From NCBI RefSeq assembly GCF_900172315.1, contig NZ_FWFV01000003.1, forward strand, positions 1 through 64,000: a stretch of DNA of 64,000 bases, in the 5' to 3' direction. Origin of the DNA: Palleronia marisminoris (lineage in GTDB: Bacteria; Pseudomonadota; Alphaproteobacteria; Rhodobacterales; Rhodobacteraceae). This document shows positions 35,518 through 44,760 of this stretch, piece after piece (position 1 is the stretch's first letter; the number at the start of each line of letters is the position of its first letter). The position numbers and the translations under genes were made by a program. The notes under the pieces were generated by a model that saw nothing but the letters and a program-made list of their open reading frames with translations, made no database searches and was not told the origin of the DNA.

Positions 35518-36303
35518 ATGGAAGTGATCCCCTGCCCCGACCGGGATCGGGCCGTGGCCCTGACCGCCCGCATCATCGAAACCCGCCTGCGCGCCAAGCC
35601 CGACCTGGTCCTTGGCCTCGCCACCGGCCGCACGATGGAAGAGGTCTATGCCCGCCTCGTCGCCAGCGGCGTGTCCTTCGCACGGTGCACCACGTTCAAC
35701 CTGGACGAATATGTCGGCCTGCCGCCCGACGACCCCAACTCCTACGCCAGCTACATGCGCCACCACCTGTTCGACCACGTGGATATCGACCCGGCACGCA
35801 CCCATCTGCCAGACGGGATGGCGAGCGACCTGACCGCCGCCGCCGCCGATTACGAGGCGCGGATCACAGCGGCGGGCGGCATTGACCTGCAGCTTCTGGG
35901 CATTGGCGAAGCCGGCCATATCGGCTTCAACGAGCCCCTCTCGGCGCTCCGCTCCCGCACCCGCGACAAGATCCTGACGCCGACGACGCGCCGACAGAAC
36001 GCCGGCATGTTCGGCGGCAACGAAGAGGCCGTCCCGAAACGCGCCCTGACCATGGGCGTCGGCACGATCCTCGACACCCGCGAGCTGGTGCTTCTGGCGT
36101 CGGGCGCCGCCAAGGCGGGCATCGTAGCCCGCGCGGTCGAGGGGCCGCTGACCGCGCGGGTCAGCGCCTCGGCGATCCAGCTTCACACCTCGTGCAAGGT
36201 CGTCCTCGACGCCGAGGCCGCCGCCGGGCTCGAGGATATCGACTATTACCGTTTCGTCTGCCGCAACGAGGAAAAGTGGGACAACTGCCGCGACCTTCTC
36301 TGA
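35518..36303 (+). CDS. nagB: Glucosamine-6-phosphate deaminase
   Basis: A 261-residue aldose-ketose isomerase/deaminase making fructose-6-phosphate and ammonia. The LGLATGRTMEEVYARL loop, FNLDEYVGLPPDDPNSY with the catalytic Asp, and GIGEAGHIGFNEP with the active-site His and Glu are all present. It ends the nag operon; a hairpin lies between it and the convergent aldehyde dehydrogenase gene. Confidence 0.95.
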   Translation: MEVIPCPDRDRAVALTARIIETRLRAKPDLVLGLATGRTMEEVYARLVASGVSFARCTTFNLDEYVGLPPDDPNSYASYMRHHLFDHVDIDPARTHLPDGMASDLTAAAADYEARITAAGGIDLQLLGIGEAGHIGFNEPLSALRSRTRDKILTPTTRRQNAGMFGGNEEAVPKRALTMGVGTILDTRELVLLASGAAKAGIVARAVEGPLTARVSASAIQLHTSCKVVLDAEAAAGLEDIDYYRFVCRNEEKWDNCRDLL

Positions 36304-36360
36304 TCCGGCCCCAGCGCGTGGCACCCGGTCGCGGCAGGCGGGAAGCTGCATGACGGTGTT

Positions 36361-36385
36361 GCGGGCCCGCATCGCGCGGACCCGC
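36361..36385. terminator. Hairpin between convergent nagB and aldehyde dehydrogenase genes
   Basis: GCGGGCCCGC (36361-36370) and GCGGACCCGC (36376-36385) pair with one mismatch around a 5-nt loop in the 96-nt convergent gap. Probably a shared terminator. Confidence 0.4.
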
Positions 36386-36399
36386 CTGATCGCGCTCGT

Positions 36400-37848
36400 T
36401 CAGATCGGATAGTGGAGCGGTCCGTCCTGCAGGGTGATCCACCGAAGGTCGGTGAATTCGGCGATCCCCCAGTTCCCGCCGAAGCGTCCGTAGCCCGAGG
36501 CCTTGACGCCGCCGAAGGGCATCTGCGCCTCGTCATGGACCGTCGGGCCGTTGACGTGGCAGATGCCGGCTTCGATCCGGCGCGCCACCGCGAGCGCCCG
36601 CATGGTGTCCCGCCCGAAGACCGCCGAGGACAGGCCCAGTTCGCTCTCGTTCGCAATCCGCACGGCCTCGTCCTCCGATCCGGCGCGGATGATCGCCGCC
36701 ACGGGGCCGAAGCTTTCCTCGGTATAGAGGCGCATGTCGGGGGTGACGTGATCCAATGCGGCGGCGTTCAGGATCGGGCCCTCGCCGCCGCCGGCGATCA
36801 GGGTCGCGCCCTTCTGCTCGGCGTCGCGGATCAGGTCGCGCACGCGGTCGGCGGCGCCCTGGTCCACCAGCGCGCCCAACGGCGCGCTGCCGTCGCGCGG
36901 ATCGCCGGCCGTCAGCTCGGCCACCTTCTTCGCGAAGGCCTCGACGAAGCGGTCGCCGATGTCACCGACGGTGATGATCCGCTCGGTCGACATGCAGATC
37001 TGGCCCTGGTTCATGTAGGCGCCGAAGGCCGCGGCCGCGACGGCCGCCTCGATATCGGCGTCGTCCAGCACGATCAGCGGCGCCTTGCCGCCCAATTCCA
37101 GCAGCGCGGGCTTGAGGTGGCGGGCCGACAGCTCGCCGATGATCCGGCCCACGCGGGTCGAGCCGGTGAAGTTCACCCGCCGCACCGCCGGGTTGGCGAT
37201 CAGCGCCTCGACAATCTTGGGCGCGTCCTCGGGGTCGTTCGAGATCGCGTTGACCACGCCTTCCGGGAAGCCGGCCTCGGCGACGGCCTCGACGATCAGG
37301 GCGTGGACGCGGGGGCAGAGCTCCGACGACTTCATCACCACGGTGTTGCCGCAGGCCAAGGGCGTCGCGATGGCCCGCACGCCAAGGATCACCGGGGCGT
37401 TCCAGGGGGCCATGGCCAGCACGACGCCGGCCGGCTGGCGGATCGCCATGGCCGTCGTGCCGGGGCGGTTCGAGGGGATGACCTCGCCCTTGATCTGGGT
37501 GGTCAGGCTGGCTGCCTCGAGCAGCATGTCGGCGGCGAGCATGACGTTGAAGCGTGCCCAGCCCTCGGTCGCGCCGATCTCTTCCTTCATGGCGGCGACG
37601 ATGTCGTCGGCGCGGGCCTTCAGGTTCTCGGACGCGGCGAGCAGCTTCTTGCGGCGTTCCGCCGGGGTGGTCTGGGACCAGGCGGGAAAGGCGCGGGCGG
37701 CGGCGTCCACGGCGCGCGTCGCATCCTCGATCGAGGCGGCGGCGGCCTTGGTCGCGTCCTCGCCCGTGATGGGGTTCTTGCGCGTGAAGCTGCGCCCGTC
37801 CGAGGCGGCGGTGTAGGTTCCACCGATATAGAGGTTCAGGGTGTCCAT
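36400..37848 (-). CDS. Aldehyde dehydrogenase, salicylaldehyde/vanillin dehydrogenase-like
   Basis: A 482-residue NAD(P)-dependent aldehyde dehydrogenase. The catalytic Cys lies in NQGQICMSTERI near residue 285, and the general base Glu in LELGGKAP near 251. The C-terminal HDEAQMPFGGVKASGYGRFGG matches the aromatic-aldehyde subgroup (salicylaldehyde or vanillin dehydrogenases) better than betaine- or succinate-semialdehyde types. AAAGGAG precedes the ATG. It is the last gene of a Liv-type ABC operon, which may import an aromatic or related compound. Confidence 0.82.
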   Translation of the reverse strand: MDTLNLYIGGTYTAASDGRSFTRKNPITGEDATKAAAASIEDATRAVDAAARAFPAWSQTTPAERRKKLLAASENLKARADDIVAAMKEEIGATEGWARFNVMLAADMLLEAASLTTQIKGEVIPSNRPGTTAMAIRQPAGVVLAMAPWNAPVILGVRAIATPLACGNTVVMKSSELCPRVHALIVEAVAEAGFPEGVVNAISNDPEDAPKIVEALIANPAVRRVNFTGSTRVGRIIGELSARHLKPALLELGGKAPLIVLDDADIEAAVAAAAFGAYMNQGQICMSTERIITVGDIGDRFVEAFAKKVAELTAGDPRDGSAPLGALVDQGAADRVRDLIRDAEQKGATLIAGGGEGPILNAAALDHVTPDMRLYTEESFGPVAAIIRAGSEDEAVRIANESELGLSSAVFGRDTMRALAVARRIEAGICHVNGPTVHDEAQMPFGGVKASGYGRFGGNWGIAEFTDLRWITLQDGPLHYPI

Positions 37849-37862
37849 GTTCGGGCTCCTTT

Positions 37863-38585
37863 TCAGGTTTCGGAAGCCATGGCCCCGCCAAGGAAGGCGC
37901 GCACCACGGCGGGATCGGATCGCAGCTCGGCCGCGGGGCCCGAGCCGGTGACGCGCCCAGCTTCGACGAGATAGGCGAAATCGGCCAGCGCCAAGGTGGC
38001 GCGGGCGTTCTGCTCGACGACCAGCACCGTCAGGCCGGTGTCGCGGATGCGCTTGAGCGCGGCGAAGACCTCCTTCGCGACGATGGGCGCAAGGCCGAGC
38101 GACGGTTCGTCCAGCAGCAGAAGCTTGGGAGCGGACATGAGCGCCCGCCCGATGGCCACCATCTGCTGCTCGCCCCCCGACATGGTGCCGGCAATCTGCG
38201 CGCGGCGCTCGGCCAGACGGGGGAAAAGCTCGAACACGTCGGCCCGCATGCCGTCGGCCGAAGCGCGGGCGCGCTCGGGGATGGCGCCGAGGCTGAGGTT
38301 GTCGGCGACCGTCAGGGCCGGAAAGATGCCCCGCCCCTCGGGCACGATGGCGATGCCGCGCTCGACCAGCGCGTGGGTCGGCACGTCTGCCAGCGACTGC
38401 CCTTCAAAGGCGATGTCGCCGCCCTGTGTCGGAATCCGGCCGGCGATCGCGTTCAGAAGCGACGATTTTCCTGCCCCGTTCGCCCCCAGGATTGCCACCA
38501 TCTGGCCGGCCCCGACCTTCAGCGACACGCCCTCGAGCGCGACGTGCTTGCCGTAGCGGACGCGCAGATCGCGAACCTCAAGCAT
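37863..38585 (-). CDS. Branched-chain-type ABC transporter ATPase (LivF type)
   Basis: A 240-residue ATPase with Walker A GANGAGKSS near residues 34-42, signature MSGGEQQMVAIGRAL and Walker B LLLLDEPSLGLAP. Size and lack of C-terminal domain fit LivF. It overlaps the LivG-type gene by 8 bases. The substrate of HAAT-family systems ranges over amino acids, aromatics and amides. Confidence 0.9.
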   Translation of the reverse strand: MLEVRDLRVRYGKHVALEGVSLKVGAGQMVAILGANGAGKSSLLNAIAGRIPTQGGDIAFEGQSLADVPTHALVERGIAIVPEGRGIFPALTVADNLSLGAIPERARASADGMRADVFELFPRLAERRAQIAGTMSGGEQQMVAIGRALMSAPKLLLLDEPSLGLAPIVAKEVFAALKRIRDTGLTVLVVEQNARATLALADFAYLVEAGRVTGSGPAAELRSDPAVVRAFLGGAMASET

Positions 38586-39306
38586 CTTCGTCCTCCCCGA
38601 GATAGGCGGCGATCACGGCGGGATCGGACAGCGCCGCCCCCGTCGCCTCGTCGGCGATCAGGCGGCCCGAGTTCATCACCAGCACGCGCGGGCACAGCGC
38701 CCGGACCGCGTCCATGATGTGCTCGACCATCAGGATCGAGATGCCCGAGCGGGTCAGGCTGCGGATCAGCTCGATCCCTTCCTGCAACTCGGTCGGGTTC
38801 AGCCCGGCGAGCCATTCGTCCAGCAGCAGCACCTTGGGCTCGGCCGCGATGGCGCGGGCGAGTTCGAGTCGTTTCTGGTCGATATAGGTCAGGTCCGCCG
38901 CCGCCGCGTTGGCGCGATCGGCAAGGCCGACCGTCGCAAGCGCCTCTTCGGCGACCCGGCGCGCGGCCGAGCCCCAGTGCGACGAGGACCCGAAGACGGC
39001 TGTGATCATCACGTTCTCGATCAGCGTCAGCGACGGCAGCGTGCGCACCAGTTGGAACGTGCGGGCCACCCCGGCGCGGGCGATGAGGTCGGGCCGCCGC
39101 CCCGAAAGCTGCACCGATCCCAGCGCGATCCGGCCAGCACTCGGCGGCAACGCGCCCGAAATCAGGTTGATCAGCGTCGTCTTGCCCGAACCGTTCGGCC
39201 CCAGCAGCCCCGCAATCTCGCCCGATCCGAGGGTGAAGCTGACGTCGTTCACCGCCCTCAGGCCGCCGAAATCCTTGCGGGCGTTGTCCACGATCAGGTC
39301 GGTCAT
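38578..39306 (-). CDS. Branched-chain-type ABC transporter ATPase (LivG type)
   Basis: A 242-residue ATPase with Walker A GPNGSGKTTLINLISG near residues 35-50, the LivG-type ARTFQLVRTLPSLTLIENVM segment, and Walker B VLLLDEWLAGLNPTEL, where Trp replaces the usual Pro after Glu. The signature region reads LTYIDQKRLELARAI rather than LSGGQ, as is common in this subgroup. The start at 39306 overlaps the LivM stop; a longer upstream frame is rejected. Confidence 0.9.
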   Translation of the reverse strand: MTDLIVDNARKDFGGLRAVNDVSFTLGSGEIAGLLGPNGSGKTTLINLISGALPPSAGRIALGSVQLSGRRPDLIARAGVARTFQLVRTLPSLTLIENVMITAVFGSSSHWGSAARRVAEEALATVGLADRANAAAADLTYIDQKRLELARAIAAEPKVLLLDEWLAGLNPTELQEGIELIRSLTRSGISILMVEHIMDAVRALCPRVLVMNSGRLIADEATGAALSDPAVIAAYLGEDEDA

Positions 39307-40217
39307 GCCGCGGCCCTCAGCTTTCTGGCGCGCAGTCGATCCACCCCGGCCAACACGCCTTCCGGCAGCGCGAAGACGACCCCGATGAACAGGAGACCCA
39401 TGAAGATCGAGTAGGTGTCGGGGAAGTTGGCCGACAACCACTCGAAGGTCAGGAACAGCGGCACCGCACCCAGCGCCGGACCCACGAGCCGGTTCGCCCC
39501 GCCCAGCAGCGCCATGATCACGGTCAGGAAGCTGACGGTGGGATTGAAGACGATCGAGGGCTCGACATAGACCCACCGGGGCGAGACGATCGCACCTGCC
39601 AGGGTCAGGATCACGGATGACAGGACGAAGGCGATCAGCTTGGTCCGCGCAAGGTTGATGCCGGAATGGGCCGCGACCGTCTCGTCGTCGCCGACGACGC
39701 GCAGGGCCAGACCCAGCGGCCGGCGGTGGATCCAGGCCGTCAGCCCGATCGTCACCGCGGCCAGCGCCAGCATCTGCCAGTAGATGCCTCGCGCCGAGAT
39801 ATCGAGAAAGATGTAGCGCCCCAGCGTGCCGGTCACGTTGACCTCGTACCAGGTGATGAGCTGGCGGACGAGCTCCGAGAGGCCGAAGGTGAAGATCACG
39901 AAATAGACCCCGGCCAGCCGCAGCGTGGACAGCCCGACGACAAGCGCCATCGCCCCGCCGATCAGCGCCGCCACCAGCAGCACCAGCGGATAGGGCAGCA
40001 CCTCGTTCAGGACGGCGACGACATAGGCGCCGGTGCCGTAGAACGCGACGGTCGCCAGCGAGATGTAGCGGGTGTAGCCCGAGAACAGCGCCCAGGCCGA
40101 GGCGAGCGTGACATAGGTCACCGCCCCGATCATCAGGCCAAGGCCGTATTCCGAGACGAAGCCCGGCAGCGCGGCAAGGACCACGAGCCCCGCGAGGGGA
40201 AGAAGCAAGCGTGTCAT
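39303..40217 (-). CDS. Branched-chain-type ABC transporter permease (LivM type)
   Basis: A 304-residue membrane protein with about nine hydrophobic segments and the LivM-type LGLALRVVGDDETVAAHSGINLARTKLIAFVLS region. GGGAGGGG precedes its ATG. It forms the channel with the LivH-type protein encoded just upstream. Confidence 0.88.
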   Translation of the reverse strand: MTRLLLPLAGLVVLAALPGFVSEYGLGLMIGAVTYVTLASAWALFSGYTRYISLATVAFYGTGAYVVAVLNEVLPYPLVLLVAALIGGAMALVVGLSTLRLAGVYFVIFTFGLSELVRQLITWYEVNVTGTLGRYIFLDISARGIYWQMLALAAVTIGLTAWIHRRPLGLALRVVGDDETVAAHSGINLARTKLIAFVLSSVILTLAGAIVSPRWVYVEPSIVFNPTVSFLTVIMALLGGANRLVGPALGAVPLFLTFEWLSANFPDTYSIFMGLLFIGVVFALPEGVLAGVDRLRARKLRAAA

Positions 40218-40218
40218 T

Positions 40219-41082
40219 TCAGCCCCTCCCGAACAGGCCCTGGGGCCGCCACAGCAGAACGATCAGGAAGATCAGGAAGGTTGCGGCCATCGTCAGGCCG
40301 GGGTCGATGGTGGTGGACACGAAGGTCTCGATCAGCCCCAGGGCGAGCCCGGCGATCAGCGCGCCCGCGACGTTGCCGACCCCGCCCATGATGACGATGA
40401 CGAGGGCCTTCATGGTGAAGACCACGCCCCCGGTCGCCGAGAAGGTCTGGTACATCGCCACCGACACGCCCCCCGCGGCCGCCAGCGCGGTGCCGAGCGC
40501 AAAGCCCTGCCGCGCCACGCGGTTCACGTCGATCCCCACCAGCGGGGCAGATCCCGGCGTCAGAGCCACGGCACGCATCACGAGGCCCCACCGCGTGCGC
40601 GCCAGCGCCCAGATCAGCGCTCCGGCGGCCACCACGCAGATGCCGAAGGCGATCAGCCGGTTCAGCGCGACCGAAACGCCGAACACGTTCACGCCCCGGT
40701 CCAGATACGAGATCGAGGTGAAGTTCGCCCCGAAGGATACCAGCAGGACGCCCTGGATCAGGAACAGAAGCCCAAAGGTCGCGAGGATCGAGTCGATCTC
40801 CAGCCGTCCCCGGCTTTCGGAACGGGCGACCAGGGGGCGCATCATGACGGTGTAGAGTACCCACCCCAGCGCGTAGCCCGCGGGCACGACGGCGATCAGC
40901 GCGGCCAGCGGCGGGATGCCCGCCGCCTGGAACGCGGCGACGACGACGAAGGCCGCGATGAGGGTCAGCTCGCCATAGGCGAGGTTCATGATGCGGGCGA
41001 TCCCGTATTGCAGGGTCAGGCCCAACGCGAGAAGCGCGTAGGTGCCGCCCAGCACGAGGCCGAGGATGAGCGTCGTCAGCAT
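40219..41082 (-). CDS. Branched-chain-type ABC transporter permease (LivH type)
   Basis: A 287-residue permease beginning MLTTLILGLVLGGTYALLALGLTLQYGIARIMNLAYGEL, the standard LivH N-terminus. I prefer ATG 41082; a TTG at 41097 would add five residues but has no ribosome site. The coupling loop RWGLVMRAVALTPGSAPLVGIDVNRV lies near residues 170-195. It follows the binding-protein gene after a strong hairpin. Confidence 0.88.
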   Translation of the reverse strand: MLTTLILGLVLGGTYALLALGLTLQYGIARIMNLAYGELTLIAAFVVVAAFQAAGIPPLAALIAVVPAGYALGWVLYTVMMRPLVARSESRGRLEIDSILATFGLLFLIQGVLLVSFGANFTSISYLDRGVNVFGVSVALNRLIAFGICVVAAGALIWALARTRWGLVMRAVALTPGSAPLVGIDVNRVARQGFALGTALAAAGGVSVAMYQTFSATGGVVFTMKALVIVIMGGVGNVAGALIAGLALGLIETFVSTTIDPGLTMAATFLIFLIVLLWRPQGLFGRG

Positions 41083-41105
41083 GTCGATCCGATGCAAAAG
41101 GGTGG

Positions 41106-41132
41106 GCGCGGGCCGGCCGATGCGGCCCGCGC
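41106..41132 (-). terminator. Intercistronic hairpin after the Liv-type SBP gene
   Basis: GCGCGGGCCG and CGGCCCGCGC form a perfect 10-bp stem with a 7-nt loop. On the minus strand it is followed by CCACCCTTTT, a fair terminator tail, between the binding-protein stop and the LivH start. Confidence 0.55.
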
Positions 41133-41142
41133 GAAGGGCGAT

Positions 41143-42360
41143 CTACCAGTCGGGCTTGGGTATGACCGGCGCGACCGCCCCATCCTTGTCGGCCGGGCCG
41201 ACGGCGCGGAACGCCCCGTCCTGCCATTGGCCGACCCACCAGAGGTCACGCAGCTGGTTGTTCTCGAGCTGCACCTCGCCGATGATCGTGTCGAAGGTGC
41301 CCGATGCCAGCTCTTCGGACAGCGCCTCCTTGTCGAGGCCGACCCGCTCGATCGCCTGCTCGAGCATCTCGAGCGAGGCGTAGGTGATTGCCGAGGCCCA
41401 GCTGTCGGGCGGCTGACCCACGAACTCGGTATGGCGTTCGAAGTAGTCCTGGATCTCGGGCGAGTCGGCGTTCACGCCACCGACGGCCATGACCCCGTCG
41501 GGCTGGCCATTGGCGATGTCGGGATAGACCGGGAAGGCCCCGCCGACGCCGACATAGAAGACCGCCGGGTTGTAGCCCATGGATTGCGCGGTCTTGGTCA
41601 TGCCGAAGCTGCCCGGCGGGTACGAGAACGCCACGAAGCTGTCGGCCCCCGAGGATTGCGCTTCGCTGAGGATGGCGGCGAAGTCCGAAGTGCCCAGCGG
41701 ATAGGTCTCGTCATAGACCAGCTCGAACCCGGCCTCTTCGAAAGCCGGCCGTGCTGCTTTGATCAGGTCGATGCCGAAGCCGTCCGCGACCGAGACCACG
41801 GCGACCTGGTTGTTGATCGTGCCTGCATCAAGCGCCCCCTTCAGCACGTCGACCAGCCCGCTGGCGTAGTCGTGCCCGCCGCCCAGCATCCAGAAGCTGC
41901 GATCCCACCGATCGGCGAATTGCGGCGCCATGTCCGTCACCGAGGTCGCCGCGAGCTGCGGATAGCCGAAGCGCGCGAACAGGGGTGCAGCGGCGAGGTT
42001 CGAGCCGGTGCCCCATGGCGGCAGGATCAGGTCGACCTCGTCCTGCGAGGCCAGACGCTCGATCGCGCGGACGAGGTCCTCGTTGGACGAACGGTCGTCG
42101 TATTCGATTACCTCGATCATCCGCTGCGATCCGTCGGGCATGGTCAACCCGCCGGCCTCGTTCACGTCGCGGACCCACAGCTCGTAGTTGGGGATGGTGG
42201 TGATACCGGCCCCTGTCGCGTTCGCGCCGGTGCGGGCGACGGCGTAGCCGATGGTGACCGGGTCCTCCTGCGCCGTTGCCGTACCGGCGGCGAGGGCGAG
42301 GCCCGAGGAAGCGGTCAGCGCAAGGATGCGCAGCGCGCCACGGCGCGTCATTCTGGTCAT
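41143..42360 (-). CDS. Branched-chain-type ABC substrate-binding protein
   Basis: A 405-residue periplasmic-binding-protein type I (LivJ/AmiC-like) protein. The N-terminus MTRMTRRGALRIL is a Tat-like twin-arginine signal, with cleavage likely after TATAQ. GGGAGGA precedes ATG 42360. The first lobe shows TIGYAVARTGANATGAG, typical for this family. It leads an operon of SBP, LivH, LivM, LivG, LivF and aldehyde dehydrogenase, divergent from an AraC regulator. Confidence 0.88.
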   Translation of the reverse strand: MTRMTRRGALRILALTASSGLALAAGTATAQEDPVTIGYAVARTGANATGAGITTIPNYELWVRDVNEAGGLTMPDGSQRMIEVIEYDDRSSNEDLVRAIERLASQDEVDLILPPWGTGSNLAAAPLFARFGYPQLAATSVTDMAPQFADRWDRSFWMLGGGHDYASGLVDVLKGALDAGTINNQVAVVSVADGFGIDLIKAARPAFEEAGFELVYDETYPLGTSDFAAILSEAQSSGADSFVAFSYPPGSFGMTKTAQSMGYNPAVFYVGVGGAFPVYPDIANGQPDGVMAVGGVNADSPEIQDYFERHTEFVGQPPDSWASAITYASLEMLEQAIERVGLDKEALSEELASGTFDTIIGEVQLENNQLRDLWWVGQWQDGAFRAVGPADKDGAVAPVIPKPDW

Positions 42361-42461
42361 AGCAATCCTCCCAAGTTGCTCCGTCAGGCGAAGCATATCT
42401 GCCGACCGATGGACGGACCGGCCAGCGTACCGGAGACGCTATCGCGAAGCCGGGGGGCAGG

Positions 42462-42492
42462 AAATGCACTCCTGTGGCGATGATTTGCATTT
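42462..42492. promoter_or_regulatory. AAATGCA/TGCATTT inverted repeat, putative AraC-family operator
   Basis: AAATGCA (42462-42468) and TGCATTT (42486-42492) are perfect inverted half-sites 24 nt apart in a locally AT-rich patch between the divergent Liv-type SBP gene and the AraC gene. The upstream candidate ATG of the regulator (42464) lies inside the first half-site, which argues for the later start. Confidence 0.4.
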
Positions 42493-42532
42493 TTGCTGGC
42501 AGTCCGACGCGACTTGCGGCACGAATGCCGCC

Positions 42533-43384
42533 ATGCCTCCGCCCCCCTTCCGCAATGCCCCGATCCGCGTGCAGCGTATCCGCAGCCCGCTGACCCGCGC
42601 GGCCTACGCGCTTCATTCCGGGACCGCGTATTTGCTGGTGCTCTCGGCCGGCACGGTTCGGCTCGGTGCTTGGAACGAGGCGGGGATCGAGGGACCTCGG
42701 CTCTGGTGGCGCGCAGAGGCCGCGCCCACCGAGCTGCTGGCCGAGGCAGGGACGCGGGCGACGCTCCTCTCGATCCCCGACCTCGTCCTTGCGCAATCCC
42801 TTCCCGCGGCGCAGATGGGGGAGACCGTGCGCCAGGCGCTGCGTCAGGATCTTTCGCTTCCGGGCGCCGACAACGACCGCATGCTGCCCCTCATCGACGG
42901 ACTCGAGGCCGAGCTTTCCGCTGGCGAACCAGGGGCCGAGGTCGCCGCACGCTACTACCTCGCGCTGGTTCTCACCCATGTCTGGCGCCGCGCGCGGACG
43001 GAGCTTCTGACCCAGGGCACCACGGCCGAGGGGCTTGCCGAACGATTCGTGCTACTGGCCACGCAACACGCCCGCCAGCACTGGACGGTCGCAGACTACG
43101 CCCGCGCGATCGGCGTCAGCCGCGACCGGCTCGGATCGGCCGTGAAAGGGGCGACCGGATTTTCCCCGCAGGCTTATCTGCACCGCCACCTCATCCGCGA
43201 AGCGTCCGAACTGCTGGTCGGGACCGGCACGCCGATCGGCACCATCGCCTTCCGCCTCGGGTTCGCCGATCCGGCCTATTTCACTCGCTTTTTCTCGCGC
43301 GCCGTCGGCGTCAGCCCGTCCCGCTTCCGAGCCGCCGCAAAGCGCCCGCCGAACACCGAAAGCTCGTATGCGGCTTGGCCGTAG
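42533..43384 (+). CDS. AraC-family transcriptional regulator
   Basis: A regulator of about 283 residues with a C-terminal double helix-turn-helix: ARAIGVSRDRLGSAVKGATGFSPQAYLHRHLIREASELL then IGTIAFRLGFADPAYFTRFFSRAVGVSPSRFR. The N-terminal half is a cupin-like effector domain. The start is uncertain: ATG 42464 has GGGGGGCAGGA upstream but lies within an inverted repeat and would add a Cys-rich, non-domain leader; ATG 42533 lacks a clear ribosome site. It is divergent from the Liv-type operon, which it likely controls. Confidence 0.85.
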   Translation: MPPPPFRNAPIRVQRIRSPLTRAAYALHSGTAYLLVLSAGTVRLGAWNEAGIEGPRLWWRAEAAPTELLAEAGTRATLLSIPDLVLAQSLPAAQMGETVRQALRQDLSLPGADNDRMLPLIDGLEAELSAGEPGAEVAARYYLALVLTHVWRRARTELLTQGTTAEGLAERFVLLATQHARQHWTVADYARAIGVSRDRLGSAVKGATGFSPQAYLHRHLIREASELLVGTGTPIGTIAFRLGFADPAYFTRFFSRAVGVSPSRFRAAAKRPPNTESSYAAWP

Positions 43385-43392
43385 TCTTACGC

Positions 43393-43415
43393 GAGATGCC
43401 CGGGCAGCGCATCTC
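43393..43415 (+). terminator. Terminator candidate after the AraC gene
   Basis: GAGATGC (43393-43399) pairs with GCATCTC (43409-43415), followed by CTTCT. It sits 9 nt after the AraC stop in the convergent gap with the VOC gene. Confidence 0.45.
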
Positions 43416-43499
43416 CTTCTGCGGCCGACGGCTGGGTTCCCAGCATGAGCATCGGCCGTGGCGTTCCGTTCGCATCACGCGGGGAGCCTCCGCGACGGG

Positions 43500-43925
43500 T
43501 CAGGTCGGCAGCGCATCCGTCGCATATCCGGCGGCATGCTCTCCGACAGGAGGAATGGGAGTGATGAGATCGATCAGCACCCCGTTCGGGTCGCGAAAGA
43601 TGACGTGGCGCTGGCCGAACGGCTCGTCGCGCAGGCTCTTGGCCACTGGCACGCCCATCTCGCGCAGCCGGGCCTCCTCGGCATCGACGTTCTCGACCTC
43701 GAAGTTGAGGATCAGTCCGCGCGTTTCGCCGCGACCCTCGGGCGGAATCGTCTCATGGTCGTGGCGCAGGATCGCAAGGTTCACGGTCTCGTCGAAATCC
43801 TGCTGCAAGTGGACGTACCAATCGCTTTCGAAAAGCGCGCGGAACCCGAAGTGCTTGCGGTAGAACGCGCTGGTGCCTGCGACATCGGCAGTCTGGATCA
43901 CGGGATGGTACTGGGTTGCGCGCAT
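43500..43925 (-). CDS. VOC (glyoxalase/bleomycin-resistance-fold) protein
   Basis: A 141-residue vicinal-oxygen-chelate protein with the two beta-alpha-beta-beta-beta repeats: [31 protein letters not shown] at the N-terminus and [24 protein letters not shown]...[14 protein letters not shown] in the second half. Function within the superfamily cannot be assigned. The start at 43925 has GGAGG seven bases upstream. It is divergent from a TetR gene, its likely repressor. Confidence 0.8.
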   Translation of the reverse strand: MRATQYHPVIQTADVAGTSAFYRKHFGFRALFESDWYVHLQQDFDETVNLAILRHDHETIPPEGRGETRGLILNFEVENVDAEEARLREMGVPVAKSLRDEPFGQRHVIFRDPNGVLIDLITPIPPVGEHAAGYATDALPT

Positions 43926-43950
43926 CGCGGCGCCTCCGGGTTGAATTTTC

Positions 43951-43967
43951 ATACAATGTGCATGTAT
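43951..43967. promoter_or_regulatory. ATACA-N7-TGTAT inverted repeat, putative TetR operator
   Basis: Half-sites ATACA (43951-43955) and TGTAT (43963-43967) lie in the 69-nt divergent gap between the VOC and TetR genes. A second, weaker pair TACA (43977-43980)/TGTA (43992-43995) runs up to the TetR start codon. Confidence 0.35.
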
Positions 43968-43994
43968 CATAGCGCCTACATAAAGACAAGGTGT

Positions 43995-44609
43995 ATGCAA
44001 GTGACAGCGCGAGACGAGGACGCCCCCGAAAGCGCGTCGCGGCGAACCCAGGCCGAGCGGCGCAGCGCGACGCGGGCGCAGCTCATGGACGCGGCACGCG
44101 CGCTGTTCGTCGCCAAGGGATACGCCGACACCGGCACGCCGGAGATCGTCGCGGCGGCGGGGGTGACGCGCGGCGCGCTATACCACCACTTCGCCGACAA
44201 GGCGGACCTGTTCCGCGCGGTCTGCGCCCGAGAAGCAGAGGTTGTCGGCAAGGTGATCGATGACGCGACGCGCGACCTCGACGATCCCGCGCAAGCGATA
44301 AGGGTTGGGTCGGTGGCCTATTTCGATGCCATGAGCGTGCCCGGCCGGTCCCGTCTCCTGCTGCTCGATGTACCGGCGGTGCTCGGCCGTGACGAGGCGA
44401 CAGGACTCACCCTGGGCGAGGGCCGCGCGCAGTTGCGCGAAGGCCTCGCGGATGCGCTACCGGACGCCGGGGGCGGCGAGCTCGAGGCAATGACCGACAT
44501 CCTGTCCGCAGCCTTCGACCGGACCGCCCTCGCCATCGCCGAGGGAGCCGACAGGAGGACCTACATCGATGCGATGCTGGGGATCGTGGAACGAGCGACG
44601 GCGCGATGA
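43995..44609 (+). CDS. TetR-family transcriptional regulator
   Basis: A 204-residue regulator with the TetR helix-turn-helix at residues about 17-65 ([47 protein letters not shown]), followed by an all-helical ligand domain. The start at 43995 gives a short basic N-terminus; the ribosome site is weak (ACAAGG). It is divergent from the VOC gene and probably represses it. Confidence 0.88.
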   Translation: MQVTARDEDAPESASRRTQAERRSATRAQLMDAARALFVAKGYADTGTPEIVAAAGVTRGALYHHFADKADLFRAVCAREAEVVGKVIDDATRDLDDPAQAIRVGSVAYFDAMSVPGRSRLLLLDVPAVLGRDEATGLTLGEGRAQLREGLADALPDAGGGELEAMTDILSAAFDRTALAIAEGADRRTYIDAMLGIVERATAR

Positions 44610-44760
44610 GGCGGTTTTCCGGATCGATTTCAGTGGCCGCACGATCTTGAAACCAGATCGGGACGGAGCGCCCCACCGTTCCTTCCCGGCCGGTTCCACG
44701 GTCCGTCCGTCTGCAACTGCCGGCCTAACCGCGGCGGCATCGGCGTCGCCCCGCGCTCGA

